Assembly: GCA_963753245.1 (NCBI GenBank)
Contig: CAVWBK010000002.1
Coordinates: 186,001 to 250,000, forward strand
Reading direction: 5' to 3'
DNA: 64,000 bases
DNA from: VRUE01 sp963753245
GTDB taxonomy: Bacteria; Actinomycetota; Thermoleophilia; Solirubrobacterales; 70-9
The notes under the pieces are model-generated. The model had not been told where the DNA came from, did no database searches, and saw only the letters and a list, made by a program, of their open reading frames with translations. Shown piece after piece: positions 42,974 to 51,245 of this stretch; the stretch's first letter is position 1; each line of letters begins with the position of its first letter. The position numbers were made by a program, and so were the translations under genes.

Positions 42974-43423
42974 ATGAACACCGTGGCGGCGGCCGGCGCC
43001 GGTTTTTTATTCTGCGTCCTTTGGTTTGACCTGATGTTCGATGTGCAGGCACTGAGGGCGCCGGGCGTCGAGCTACCAGAGAGCGCACTCAGCTCGATCA
43101 CCGCCTACTACGCGCGGGTGACGACCGCCGCGCGTCCGATGAATCGGCTGATCGCGACGGTGATGGTGGTCACCCTGGCCGCGGTTGTCGTCGAGATCCT
43201 CCGGGGTGATGTCGCGCCTGCAATCGGCTGGAGCTCACTAGCCGTTGCCGCCGCGCCGATCGGACTCGCCGGCGCCCTCACGGTGCCCAGAGCGGTGCGG
43301 CTCGGCGCCCGCACCGACACACCCCGGCGCCAGAGCGAGCTGGCTCGCTCGATCGCCCACCAGCACCTGATCTGCCTGGCGGGCATCTCGGCGCTGCTTG
43401 TCTTGCAAATCGCCTCGGCATGA
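42974..43423 (+). CDS. four-helix membrane protein
   Basis: The 149-residue protein has four hydrophobic segments: AAAGAGFLFCVLWFDLMFDV, RLIATVMVVTLAAVVVEIL, WSSLAVAAAPIGLAGAL and LICLAGISALLVLQIA. Between the third and fourth there is an amphipathic stretch with TDTPRRQSELARSIAHQH. There is no known motif. ATG 42974 is chosen since it begins at the first helix; an earlier GTG (42908) would add a hydrophilic leader. Confidence 0.55.
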   Translation: MNTVAAAGAGFLFCVLWFDLMFDVQALRAPGVELPESALSSITAYYARVTTAARPMNRLIATVMVVTLAAVVVEILRGDVAPAIGWSSLAVAAAPIGLAGALTVPRAVRLGARTDTPRRQSELARSIAHQHLICLAGISALLVLQIASA

Positions 43424-43641
43424 GGCTGGTGCGCCGCGCGTCGGGTCAGCTCCTCCTCGGGCGGCGCTGGGTCGAGGTCGGGCGCCCGGTATCCCCAGCT
43501 CCTCGTGGCAGCGTTTGATCCGCCGCCCCGGGGCGGGGGCGTTGTCATCGCGGCGCTCCCACGCCTGGGAGCTATCGACGTCGAGGACGCCGACTTGAGC
43601 GCTGAATGATCGGCCCTCGAGATGGGTAGTAGCGCTGCCAG
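43424..43641. other. intergenic stretch, no gene seen
   Basis: No frame shows a domain or a ribosome site. The stretch leads to the hairpin at 43642-43676. Confidence 0.45.
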
Positions 43642-43676
43642 CACCGGCGCGGCGGGCCCTAGCCGCCGCGCCGGTG
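43642..43676 (+). terminator. 14-bp GC-rich hairpin
   Basis: A perfect 14-bp stem (CACCGGCGCGGCGG and its complement) with the 7-base loop GCCCTAG. It probably ends transcription before the DUF3556 gene starts. Confidence 0.55.
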
Positions 43677-43725
43677 TCAACCGGTGGGAAACGGTGGTGG
43701 GTTCGGCGAAGTAGGCTCAGCGCAG

Positions 43726-45477
43726 ATGGGATTGCTCGACCCCACCCCCCCGCCGTTTGAGGTCAAGGAGTGGGAAGGTCGCCCGCACCTGGAGCGAATA
43801 AAGGCACTGGCCCAAGACTGGGCGATCAACGGCTTCGGCACCCCAGTCGCGGTCTATCTCCTCTATGTGGTGAAGCTGATCGCCTTCAGCCTCGGCGGGC
43901 TGCTGGTGATCTCGCTCACTCCCGGACTGGGCGGACTGGGCGATCTGGGCAATTGGTGGAGCGAACCGATCGTGTTTCAGAAGGCGGTCGTCTGGACGAT
44001 GCTCTGGGAGATCCTCGGCCTTGGCGCCGGCTCGCTGCCGCTGACCCTGCGCTTCAAACCGATGATCGGGGGCGTTCTCTACTGGTCACGTCCCGGGACC
44101 ATGCGGCTGCCGCCCTGGCCCGAGCACGTCCCGCTGACTCGGGGGACGACCCGTACGCCCCTCGACGTCGCGCTCTATGCGGGTGTCCTGTTCTGGCTCG
44201 GCTACCTGCTCTTCACCGCGGGCATCAGCGATTCGACGGTACTCGCGGGGCGCCTTGACCCCGGTGCCGTGGCGACGCTGCTCGTCCTGCTCGTCCTGCT
44301 CGGCCTGCGTGACAAGGTGCCCTTCCTGGCGGCACGGGCGGAGATCTATGGCAACCTGATGCTGCTCTTCCTCTTCCCCTTGCACAACATGATCATCGCC
44401 GCGCAGCTGGTCTTCATCTGCATCTGGTGGGGAGCGGCCTCCTCAAAGCTCAACCGCCATTTCCCGTTCGTCGTCACCGTGATGATCAGCAATACGCCCT
44501 GGAATCGCTCGCGCAAGATGAAGGGCCGGCTCTATCGAAACCATCCCGATGACCTCCTGCCGTCCTCTGCCGGCGCCCTGGCCGCCCACATGGGCACGGC
44601 GATGGAGTTCACCCTGCCGGCGATCCTGCTCCTCTCCCAGGGCGGCACGATCGGATGGCTGGCAGCCGCCGGGATGATCGTCTTTCACCTCCACATCCTC
44701 TCCACGTTCCCCCTCGCGGTACCGCTGGAGTGGAACGTGTTCATGATCTTCGGTGTCCTCTTTCTCTTTGGCCACTACGGCTCGCTGCCGCTCTCGAGCT
44801 TCAATGACCCACTGCTGTTGGTGATCCTCGCCCTGACCTGCGTGGCGATTCCGATCCTCGGCAACTTCCGCCCCGACCTGATCTCCTTCCTGCCCTCGAT
44901 GCGCTACTACGCCGGCAATTGGGCGACCAGTCAGTGGCTCTTCCGCAAGCAGGGCGGGGCCGAGGAGAAACTCGATAAGAGCATCGTCAAGTCGGCGCCG
45001 ATTGTCGTCGAGCAGCTGGCCGGTTACTACGACCGTCAGACCGCCGAGCTGCTGCTCGCCAAAGGTCTCGCCTTCCGCGCCATGCACTCCCATGGTCGCG
45101 CCCTCAACGGCCTCTTGCCGCGCGCCGTCGATGAGGTCGAGGACTATCGGGTCCGCGAGGGCGAGCTGATCGCCGGGGTGGTGCTCGGCTACAACTTCGG
45201 CGACGGGCACTTCCATGACCAGCGCTTGCTGGAGGCAGTACAGGAGCGCTGCCACTTCGAGGCGGGCGAACTGCGGGTGGTGACGCTTGAGTCCCAGCCC
45301 GCGCGTGTGCCGCGCCAGCGCTACCGGATCTTCGACGCGGCCGAGGGGTTGCTTGAGGAAGGGACGGTGGAGGTTTCCGACATGGTCAAGCGCCAGCCCT
45401 GGCTCGACCAGAAGCCTTTCCCGGCCCGACCGAGCCCGGTTGGGAGCACCCAGGACGGGCCCCCCACCAGCGCATGA
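43726..45477 (+). CDS. DUF3556 membrane protein
   Basis: The 583-residue product has about ten helices in the first 400 residues and a soluble C-terminal 170 residues. Family features: LLDPTPPPFEVKEWEGRPHL and DWAINGFGTPVAVYLLYVVK at the start, FLFPLHNMIIAAQLVFICIW and MISNTPWNRSRKMKGRLYRN in the middle, SMRYYAGNWATSQWLFRK at the border and YNFGDGHFHDQRLLEAVQ in the soluble part. DUF3556 proteins are known from mycobacteria and relatives without a proven role. ATG 43726 is used; earlier codons add only a Gly-rich leader. It overlaps the next gene (ATGA), so both act together. Confidence 0.8.
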   Translation: MGLLDPTPPPFEVKEWEGRPHLERIKALAQDWAINGFGTPVAVYLLYVVKLIAFSLGGLLVISLTPGLGGLGDLGNWWSEPIVFQKAVVWTMLWEILGLGAGSLPLTLRFKPMIGGVLYWSRPGTMRLPPWPEHVPLTRGTTRTPLDVALYAGVLFWLGYLLFTAGISDSTVLAGRLDPGAVATLLVLLVLLGLRDKVPFLAARAEIYGNLMLLFLFPLHNMIIAAQLVFICIWWGAASSKLNRHFPFVVTVMISNTPWNRSRKMKGRLYRNHPDDLLPSSAGALAAHMGTAMEFTLPAILLLSQGGTIGWLAAAGMIVFHLHILSTFPLAVPLEWNVFMIFGVLFLFGHYGSLPLSSFNDPLLLVILALTCVAIPILGNFRPDLISFLPSMRYYAGNWATSQWLFRKQGGAEEKLDKSIVKSAPIVVEQLAGYYDRQTAELLLAKGLAFRAMHSHGRALNGLLPRAVDEVEDYRVREGELIAGVVLGYNFGDGHFHDQRLLEAVQERCHFEAGELRVVTLESQPARVPRQRYRIFDAAEGLLEEGTVEVSDMVKRQPWLDQKPFPARPSPVGSTQDGPPTSA

Positions 45478-46889
45478 GCGAGGCGGTGATCGTCGGAGCC
45501 GGGCCCAACGGCCTGGCCTGCGCCGCGACGCTGGCAAAACGGGGCGTGGGGGTGACGATGATCGAGGCGGCGGCGCAGATCGGCGGTGGCGCCCGCACCA
45601 GCGAGCTGACCCTGCCCGGGTTACTCCATGACGATTGCTCGGGCGTGCACTCGATGGCAGTTGGCTCGCCGGCCCTCAACGAGTTGGATCTCGATCGCCA
45701 TGGCCTGCAGTGGGCTTGGCCGGAAGTCGACTTGGCCCACCCGCTCGAGGACGGTGGCGGTGTGGCGATGTTGCACTCGATCGAGCGCACGGCCGCCGGG
45801 CTAGGCGCTGCGGGGGAGGCGTGGCGGCGGGTCTTCGGGCCTTCGGCCGCCGCTTTTGAGGGACTTAGCGAGGACATTCTGCGCCCCCTCCTGCACCTAC
45901 CCCGCCACCCGCTGACACTGTCCCGCTTCGGCCTGCGCGCTCTGACGCCGGCCACCCTGCTCGCCCGCGCCCTGGTCACGCCGGCGGCGCGCGCTCTCTT
46001 TGCCGGCGTCGCCGCCCACTCCTTCAGTCCGCTTAGCCAGCCGCTGAGCTCCTCGGTGGGAATGGCGCTGATCTGCTCCTGTCACCGCTACGGCTGGCCG
46101 GTTGCGCGCGGGGGCTCGGGCGCGATCGCCGACGCTCTGGGCGCGGTGATCAGCGCTAACGGCGGCCGGATCGAGACCGGACGGCGGGTCGGCTCACTCG
46201 CCGAGCTACCCGCTGCGGATGCGATCGTTCTCGACCTCTCCCCGGCGCGGGTGCTCGAGCTCGCCGGTCAGCGCCTGCCCTCCCGCGTCGCGCGCGCCTA
46301 CCGTCGCTACCGCCATGGCCCCGGGGCCTTCAAGCTCGATCTCGCAGTGGAGGGCGATATCCCCTGGCGCGATCAGACCGCGCGCCGAGCCGGCAGCGTG
46401 CACGCGATCGGCTCCTACGCCGAGGTTCTGACCGCGATGCGCGAGGTGAATCGAGGCCGCCTGCCGGAGCGGCCCTTCGTCCTCGTCGGCCAGCAGTACC
46501 TGGCCGACCCCGCCCGCTCGCGCGCCGGCGTCAACCCGGTCTGGGCCTACGCGCACGTGCCCAGCGGTTACCCCGGTGATGCGAGCGAGGTGCTGCTCGA
46601 TCAGATCGAACGCTTTGCGCCGGGCCTGCGCGAGCGGATCCTGGCCCGCGCCAGCCGCACAACCGCAGAGCTCACCGCCTACAACGCGAACTACATCGGC
46701 GGCGACATCATCGCCGGCGCAAACACGCCGCGCCAGACCGTGATCCGCCCGCGGTTGGCCCTCGACCCCTACGCGACCGGGATCCCCGGCGTCTACATCT
46801 GTTCGGCGGCGACACCGCCGGGCGCGGGTGCCCACGGGATGTGTGGCTACAACGCCGCTCACAGAGTGCTGCGCCGTCTCGGTGCCTAG
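45474..46889 (+). CDS. FAD-dependent oxidoreductase (phytoene-desaturase-like)
   Basis: The 471-residue protein starts with the dinucleotide fold VIVGAGPNGLACAATLAKRG and IGGGARTSELTLPG, typical of the CrtI/amine-oxidase group. The end carries the second FAD motif GIPGVYICSAATPPGAGAHG and MCGYNAA. The middle is variable with the usual substrate cavity. In actinobacteria such proteins are called phytoene dehydrogenase-like but often act on other lipids. Translational coupling to a DUF3556 membrane protein suggests a membrane lipid substrate. No carotenoid synthase is nearby. Confidence 0.8.
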   Translation: MSEAVIVGAGPNGLACAATLAKRGVGVTMIEAAAQIGGGARTSELTLPGLLHDDCSGVHSMAVGSPALNELDLDRHGLQWAWPEVDLAHPLEDGGGVAMLHSIERTAAGLGAAGEAWRRVFGPSAAAFEGLSEDILRPLLHLPRHPLTLSRFGLRALTPATLLARALVTPAARALFAGVAAHSFSPLSQPLSSSVGMALICSCHRYGWPVARGGSGAIADALGAVISANGGRIETGRRVGSLAELPAADAIVLDLSPARVLELAGQRLPSRVARAYRRYRHGPGAFKLDLAVEGDIPWRDQTARRAGSVHAIGSYAEVLTAMREVNRGRLPERPFVLVGQQYLADPARSRAGVNPVWAYAHVPSGYPGDASEVLLDQIERFAPGLRERILARASRTTAELTAYNANYIGGDIIAGANTPRQTVIRPRLALDPYATGIPGVYICSAATPPGAGAHGMCGYNAAHRVLRRLGA

Positions 46890-47000
46890 CGCGCCGCAAC
46901 CGCCCTGGCGGCGCTCGCCAAATTCGACCCCGCATGCGACCACGTGCCCGGCCGGGGTAATCCACGGCGCCCGGTCGTCTCGCCCTCCTACAATTTTCCA

Positions 47001-47372
47001 ATGTCCCTGAATCTCGATCGTGATTCCACCTTCACGCTCTACCGCCGCGGGATCGAGTTGCTCGAGGAGCGCGACTTCGAGCAGGCCGCGGTGCCGCTCG
47101 CCCAAGCAGCTCGTCGTGCTCCGGAGAAGTCCTCGGTGCGCGAGGCACTGGGGCGGGCCTACTTTCGCTCGGGGCGTTTTGCTGCCGCGGTGGTCGAGTT
47201 CAGCGCTGTTGTCGAGGCCCACCAGGTCAACGATTACGCCCACTTTTGCCTGGGCAGGGCGCTGGCCAAGACCGGCGAGACCGAGCGCGCTCGCCATCAC
47301 CTGGCGCTGGCCTCAAATCTGCGCCCCGAGCGCGGCGATTACCGTTTCTATCGCGACCAGCTCAGCGCCTGA
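47001..47372 (+). CDS. TPR-repeat protein
   Basis: A 123-residue soluble protein with three tetratricopeptide-like helix pairs: LYRRGIELLEERDFEQAAVP, REALGRAYFRSGRFAAAVVE and AHFCLGRALAKTGETERARH. The final half-repeat ends RPERGDYRFYRDQL. TPR proteins act as adaptors. ATG 47001 begins the first repeat. Confidence 0.75.
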   Translation: MSLNLDRDSTFTLYRRGIELLEERDFEQAAVPLAQAARRAPEKSSVREALGRAYFRSGRFAAAVVEFSAVVEAHQVNDYAHFCLGRALAKTGETERARHHLALASNLRPERGDYRFYRDQLSA

Positions 47373-47384
47373 GCTGCCGGTCCC

Positions 47385-48317
47385 CTACATACCCTGGACG
47401 AGGGCGCCGACGTTGCCGCTGCTGAAGTAGGGACCGTAGGTGTGGATCAGATCATGGTCTCGGCCATAGCTGGTCAGGCCGTTGATCTCGGTGCCCCCTT
47501 CGGTCAGCCAGCCGCCGCCGCTGGCGCCCGGCAACCAGTGGCAGCGGATTTTGACCGTTGGCGGACCGGGGACGACACGGGTTAGTCTGTCTTCGCCAAC
47601 CGCCGGTGAATTGCACTCCTGCAGCTGATGGACTTCGCCGGGGTAGCCGAAGGTCTGAAACGAGGCCTGGCGAGGACGGTCGAGGGCGATCGTCACCCCG
47701 CCGACGGCATCGGCGGGAAGGACGCCGCTTTCGTTGGGCCCGGTGAGAATCGCGCCGATGTCGTAGTTGGGGTTGCCCTGTTTGACCCAGGGTTTGGGCG
47801 CAAAGACCGCCGCCCGGCGGGCGATGAAGGCGCCAAAGGGAGCGGTGCCGTCGGTGTAGGCGGGGACGAACTCCAAATAGCGCGACCAGGTGGAGCGCCC
47901 GCGAATCCCGCGCGGCCCGGTGTTAACGCAGTGCCCCGCGGTTAGCACCAGGCGCCGGCTGGCGCTATTGATCGCGGTCCCCGAGCAGAACCCAACGTCG
48001 CGTCCCTGCCGCAAGAAGATCCGACCGTTGACGATGAAGGGGGGCTGGGTTGCATTCTGGACCGGGAGGAAGCTCGAGGTGGCGAGCGGGTCGACGACTG
48101 GCCCGGCTTCAAGCGGCTGGGCTTCGCGGCGACGCTGCGGCGTCCAGTAGGCGGCGATCCGCGCCGCTTCTGTGGCGGCGCTGGCGCTGGCGAGGGTCGG
48201 CGGATGCAGGCGGGCGGCGGCTCCGGCCTGGCTGGGGACTAAGGCGGCGAGCGCGAGCAGCGCCGCGACCAGCGGGGTCACGACGCGCGGGTGCGCGAGA
48301 TTCAAGCGCCGCGACAT
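47385..48317 (-). CDS. secreted trypsin-like serine protease
   Basis: The signal peptide (VVTPLVAALLALAALVPSQA) is followed by a 70-residue pro-like region and a chymotrypsin-type domain: LVLTAGHCVNTG (His), NPNYDIGAILTG (Asp) and LPGASGGGWLTEGG (Ser in GxSGG). Cysteine pairs flank His and Ser as in GFCSGTAINS and IRCHWLP. It is the paralogue of the protease at 8906-9721, and the two share NGLTSYG-like ends. It should be active outside the cell. ATG 48317 is preferred to 48335 for its basic n-region. It lies divergent from the cobalamin riboswitch. Confidence 0.82.
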   Translation of the reverse strand: MSRRLNLAHPRVVTPLVAALLALAALVPSQAGAAARLHPPTLASASAATEAARIAAYWTPQRRREAQPLEAGPVVDPLATSSFLPVQNATQPPFIVNGRIFLRQGRDVGFCSGTAINSASRRLVLTAGHCVNTGPRGIRGRSTWSRYLEFVPAYTDGTAPFGAFIARRAAVFAPKPWVKQGNPNYDIGAILTGPNESGVLPADAVGGVTIALDRPRQASFQTFGYPGEVHQLQECNSPAVGEDRLTRVVPGPPTVKIRCHWLPGASGGGWLTEGGTEINGLTSYGRDHDLIHTYGPYFSSGNVGALVQGM

Positions 48318-48437
48318 GAAGAGAAGGATAGACACGTCCTCGCGCGGTCAGGCCGGCTCGCGGCCGGGCGCCGCGATGTGGCCCTCGGTCCCGGGTTGGC
48401 GCCGGCGGCCGGGGGTGGGGATAGACTCGGCCCCATA

Positions 48438-48610
48438 AGTACGGTCGGTGGTCAAGGGAAGTCCGGTGTAAGACCGGCGCGGTCCCGCCACTGTGACCGG
48501 GTAACGCAAAGCCGTGGGGCGCCTCTGGCGCCAGCCACTGGAGTGACACATTCGCTCCGGGAAGGCACGGCCTTTGACCCCGGAAGCCAGGAGACCTGTC
48601 CCCGGCCAGC
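48438..48610 (+). promoter_or_regulatory. cobalamin riboswitch
   Basis: The leader shows the conserved core in order: AAGGGAAGTCCGGTGTAAG, CGGTCCCGCCACTGTGA, then after a variable arm CTCCGGGAAGGC and the B12 box AAGCCAGGAGACCTG (48584-48598). This is the adenosylcobalamin-type fold. The first gene begins 33 bases after its end, so the switch should control the whole operon that follows and lower its expression when B12 is plentiful. Confidence 0.95.
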
Positions 48611-48642
48611 CATGACAACCCTCGAGGAAAGGGCGGCTTCAA

Positions 48643-49383
48643 ATGCCAAGACTCGTTCCAAAAAATCGGCTGGCGGCTGTTCTTGGGCTGGCGCTCGTGC
48701 TCCTGCTCTCAGCTGCCGCGCTCGCGGCAGCTGAGACGATCCCTGCCGAGCTTCGCGTGGTCGGCACCGGCGGCAAGCTGCTCGCCGAAGCAAATCTGCC
48801 CACCGGTACGACCAGGGTCCCGACCAGTCGCAGGGCGAGCTGCTTTGGATCGGGATCGCGGGGCAGTGGCAGGGCCCGGACGATCAAGGGTGCGACGGCC
48901 CTCGGCCTGCTCGCCGAGGAGGCGCGGCTGGACCCGGCGCTGCGGCCGTTTTATGTCACCGACGCCTTCAGTTTCGGCCTCGGCCTCTGCACGGTTGGGG
49001 GGGATAGCGCCACCACCAAACTCTCGTGGTTCTTGAAGGTCAACCACAAGGCCTCACAGGTGGGTGGCGACAAGACGAAGTTAAAGCCCGGAGATGAAGT
49101 GCTCTGGGCGCTGGCCTCATATCCCTACCCCAATGAGCTCAGCCTGAGTGGCCCGAGCAGCGCGCCCGCGGGCCTGCCCTTCCAGGTGGAGGTCTTCTCC
49201 TACGATGAAAAGGGCCGGCGCAAGCCGGTTGCCGGGGCGACGGTGACCGGGGCCAGCGGGCCGACCGACGCGAGTGGCAGGGCGACGGTGACGCTCGGGG
49301 CCAGCGAGGAACTGCGCGCCACGCACGGCAGGGAAATCCCCTCGAACAAACTCAGCGTCTGCGTGGGCCTGCTCTGTCCCTGA
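48643..49383 (+). CDS. secreted DUF4430 (transcobalamin-like) protein
   Basis: The signal peptide (GLALVLLLSAAALAAAE) is followed by a DUF4430 domain at about residues 35-150: GATALGLLAEEARLDPAL, FSFGLGLCTVGGDSATTKLS, WFLKVNHKASQVGGDKTKLK and PGDEVLWALASYP. This is the family that forms the C-terminal beta domain of transcobalamin and intrinsic factor. A second Ig-like or CNA-B-like domain follows (VAGATVTGASGPTDASGRAT) and ends in the cysteine pair SVCVGLLC. ATG 48643 has GAGGAAAGGG upstream. First gene after the B12 riboswitch, so it is probably a cobalamin-binding partner outside the cell. Confidence 0.82.
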   Translation: MPRLVPKNRLAAVLGLALVLLLSAAALAAAETIPAELRVVGTGGKLLAEANLPTGTTRVPTSRRASCFGSGSRGSGRARTIKGATALGLLAEEARLDPALRPFYVTDAFSFGLGLCTVGGDSATTKLSWFLKVNHKASQVGGDKTKLKPGDEVLWALASYPYPNELSLSGPSSAPAGLPFQVEVFSYDEKGRRKPVAGATVTGASGPTDASGRATVTLGASEELRATHGREIPSNKLSVCVGLLCP

Positions 49384-49393
49384 GGAGGGCGCA

Positions 49394-50320
49394 TTGAACG
49401 CCGGGATCGGCGGCGCTGCCGCCGCCGCCGTGCTGCTCTTTGTGGCGCTCGTGGCAGGCTGCGGGCTGGGGCCCGGCAAGGAGCTCGGCATCGTGAGCCT
49501 GACGGTGACCCGGAATTTCGGCGCCGAACAGGTCGCCCGACCAAGCAGCCAAGCGATCTCTGAAGCCGACACGGTTATGCGGGTGCTCGAACGCGGCGCC
49601 CAGATCCAGACCAGCTACGGCGGCGGTTTCGTGGATTCAATCGAAGGGCTGGGGGCCGACGAGGGCGCCACAGGAGGCCCGGCCGATTGGTTCTTTTATG
49701 TCAACGGTGTCGAGTCCAACATCGGCGCCGCTGACTACTCGCTGCACGGAGGTGAGGCGATCTGGTGGGATTACCACGACTGGTCCCAGGCGATGCGGGT
49801 GCCGGCGGTGGTCGGTTCCTGGCCCCAGCCATTTAGGAGCGGCTACGAAGGAACTGATCACCCGGTTTCCGTTGACTGTCTGGGTGGCGGGGAGGGGTGC
49901 GATATCGCCCGCGAAAGGCTGCGGGCGGCCGGCGTCTCGTTGACCGAGGGCGCCCCCCCGGAAGCGATCCGGATCCTGGTCGGTCCCTGGGCGCAACTTC
50001 GTTCTGATCCCGCCGCCGCGCAGATCGGGAACGGACCGCAGGTCAGCGGAGTGTTCGCTGACCTCGAAGCTGGGAATCGGTGTCAGCTTCAGGGCCTGGA
50101 TGAATCTGGTCACAGTGCGCGGACCCTGGGCGCAGATGCGGGACTGGTCGCCGCGACCCGCCGTTATGAAGCGCCACCCACCTGGGTGATCACCGGCTGC
50201 GATCAGCGCGCGGTGCAGACGGCGGCGAATCTGCTCGATGTCGCCGACCTACGCGATCACTTCGCGGTCCTCGCCGAAGCCGGAGGGGCGCCGTTACCGC
50301 TACCCCTGCCAAGCAGATGA
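49394..50320 (+). CDS. DUF4430 lipoprotein with an extra C-terminal domain
   Basis: A lipoprotein signal with lipobox VAGC (about residues 20-23) precedes a DUF4430 domain (about residues 30-145): FGAEQVARPSSQAISEADTV, FVDSIEGLGADEGATGGPAD, WFFYVNGVESNIGAADYSLH and GEAIWWDYHDW. The last 160 residues form another domain, with three Cys (VDCLG, EGC, NRC) and IRILVGPWAQLRSDPAAAQI, that I do not recognise. As a lipid-anchored protein it would stay at the outer side of the membrane near the ECF transporter. TTG 49394 has GGAGG 5 bases upstream. Confidence 0.8.
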   Translation: MNAGIGGAAAAAVLLFVALVAGCGLGPGKELGIVSLTVTRNFGAEQVARPSSQAISEADTVMRVLERGAQIQTSYGGGFVDSIEGLGADEGATGGPADWFFYVNGVESNIGAADYSLHGGEAIWWDYHDWSQAMRVPAVVGSWPQPFRSGYEGTDHPVSVDCLGGGEGCDIARERLRAAGVSLTEGAPPEAIRILVGPWAQLRSDPAAAQIGNGPQVSGVFADLEAGNRCQLQGLDESGHSARTLGADAGLVAATRRYEAPPTWVITGCDQRAVQTAANLLDVADLRDHFAVLAEAGGAPLPLPLPSR

Positions 50321-50333
50321 GCAGCGTGTGGCA

Positions 50334-51245
50334 ATGAGGTCACCGTTTGCCTACACCGCGCGTCGCGGGCCGCTGCAATCGGCCTCACCAGGCGCCGCCG
50401 TTCTCTACCTGGGCTCCTTGGCGACTGTGGCCTTCCTCTTCTCCAGCCCAGTGGTGTTGGTGGGCGCCGGTCTCGGCGCTGGCCTTGCCGGTTATCTCGC
50501 CGGCGCCCGCGATGCGCTCCGCGCGGCGCTTCGCATGGGGCTGGCCTTGGCGCTGCTGATCGTCGCCGTCAATTGCCTGATCGTCAGTCGCGGTGACACA
50601 GTCTTGGCGCGGCTGGGGGATTGGCCGCTGCTGGGCCCGGTCGACGTGACTGCCGAGGCGCTCGCCGAAGGGCTGGTGCTTGGTCTGCGGGCGGCGGTCG
50701 TGATGGTTGTCTGTGCTGTGTATTCGGCCTGCGTTGATCCCGACCGAGTGCTGCGCGCGCTGCGCCCCTTCGCCGGGCGCTCAGCGCTGACCGCGACGCT
50801 CGTCTGTCGGCTGGTTCCGGTCACCGCCGCCGATGCGGCGCGTCTGCGAGACGCCGCCCGCCTGCGCGGCCCCGGCGCCAGCCCGGTCGGTCGCGCCGCG
50901 CTTGCGCGTCGCCTGCTCGCGGGCTCGCTTGATCGCGCCGTTGATGTCGCCGCGACGGTCGAGTTGCGCGGCTACGGACTGCGGGCCCTGCGGGCCCGGC
51001 GCGAAGCGAGCCGCTCGCGCTATGACACCCGCTTTTATGCCGTCGGCTTCGGGGTTCTTGCCCTCAGCGCGCTGGCCGCCGCGCTCGGCATCGGCGCCTT
51101 TCACGCCTACCCATCGATCGAGGTCGCACTCGGCGCCGGGACGATCGCGCTGGCGCTCCTCGTCGTGCTCGCCGGGTTGGCACCGCTTCGTCGCGAGGCT
51201 GACCGGTCGCCTGGCAACTCGGCGCCGGAGGATGGTCATGCCTGA
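50334..51245 (+). CDS. ECF transporter T component (CbiQ-like)
   Basis: The 303-residue membrane protein has about six helices. The coupling region shows RAVVMVVCAVYSACVDPDRV, LRPFAGRSALTATLVCRLVP and the signature ATVELRGYGLRALRARREAS, the typical E-x-RG motif that docks on the ATPases. It is the T component of an energy-coupling factor transporter. ATG 50334 is chosen, since the upstream in-frame sequence overlaps the lipoprotein gene. Its stop overlaps the ATPase start. Confidence 0.85.
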   Translation: MRSPFAYTARRGPLQSASPGAAVLYLGSLATVAFLFSSPVVLVGAGLGAGLAGYLAGARDALRAALRMGLALALLIVAVNCLIVSRGDTVLARLGDWPLLGPVDVTAEALAEGLVLGLRAAVVMVVCAVYSACVDPDRVLRALRPFAGRSALTATLVCRLVPVTAADAARLRDAARLRGPGASPVGRAALARRLLAGSLDRAVDVAATVELRGYGLRALRARREASRSRYDTRFYAVGFGVLALSALAAALGIGAFHAYPSIEVALGAGTIALALLVVLAGLAPLRREADRSPGNSAPEDGHA

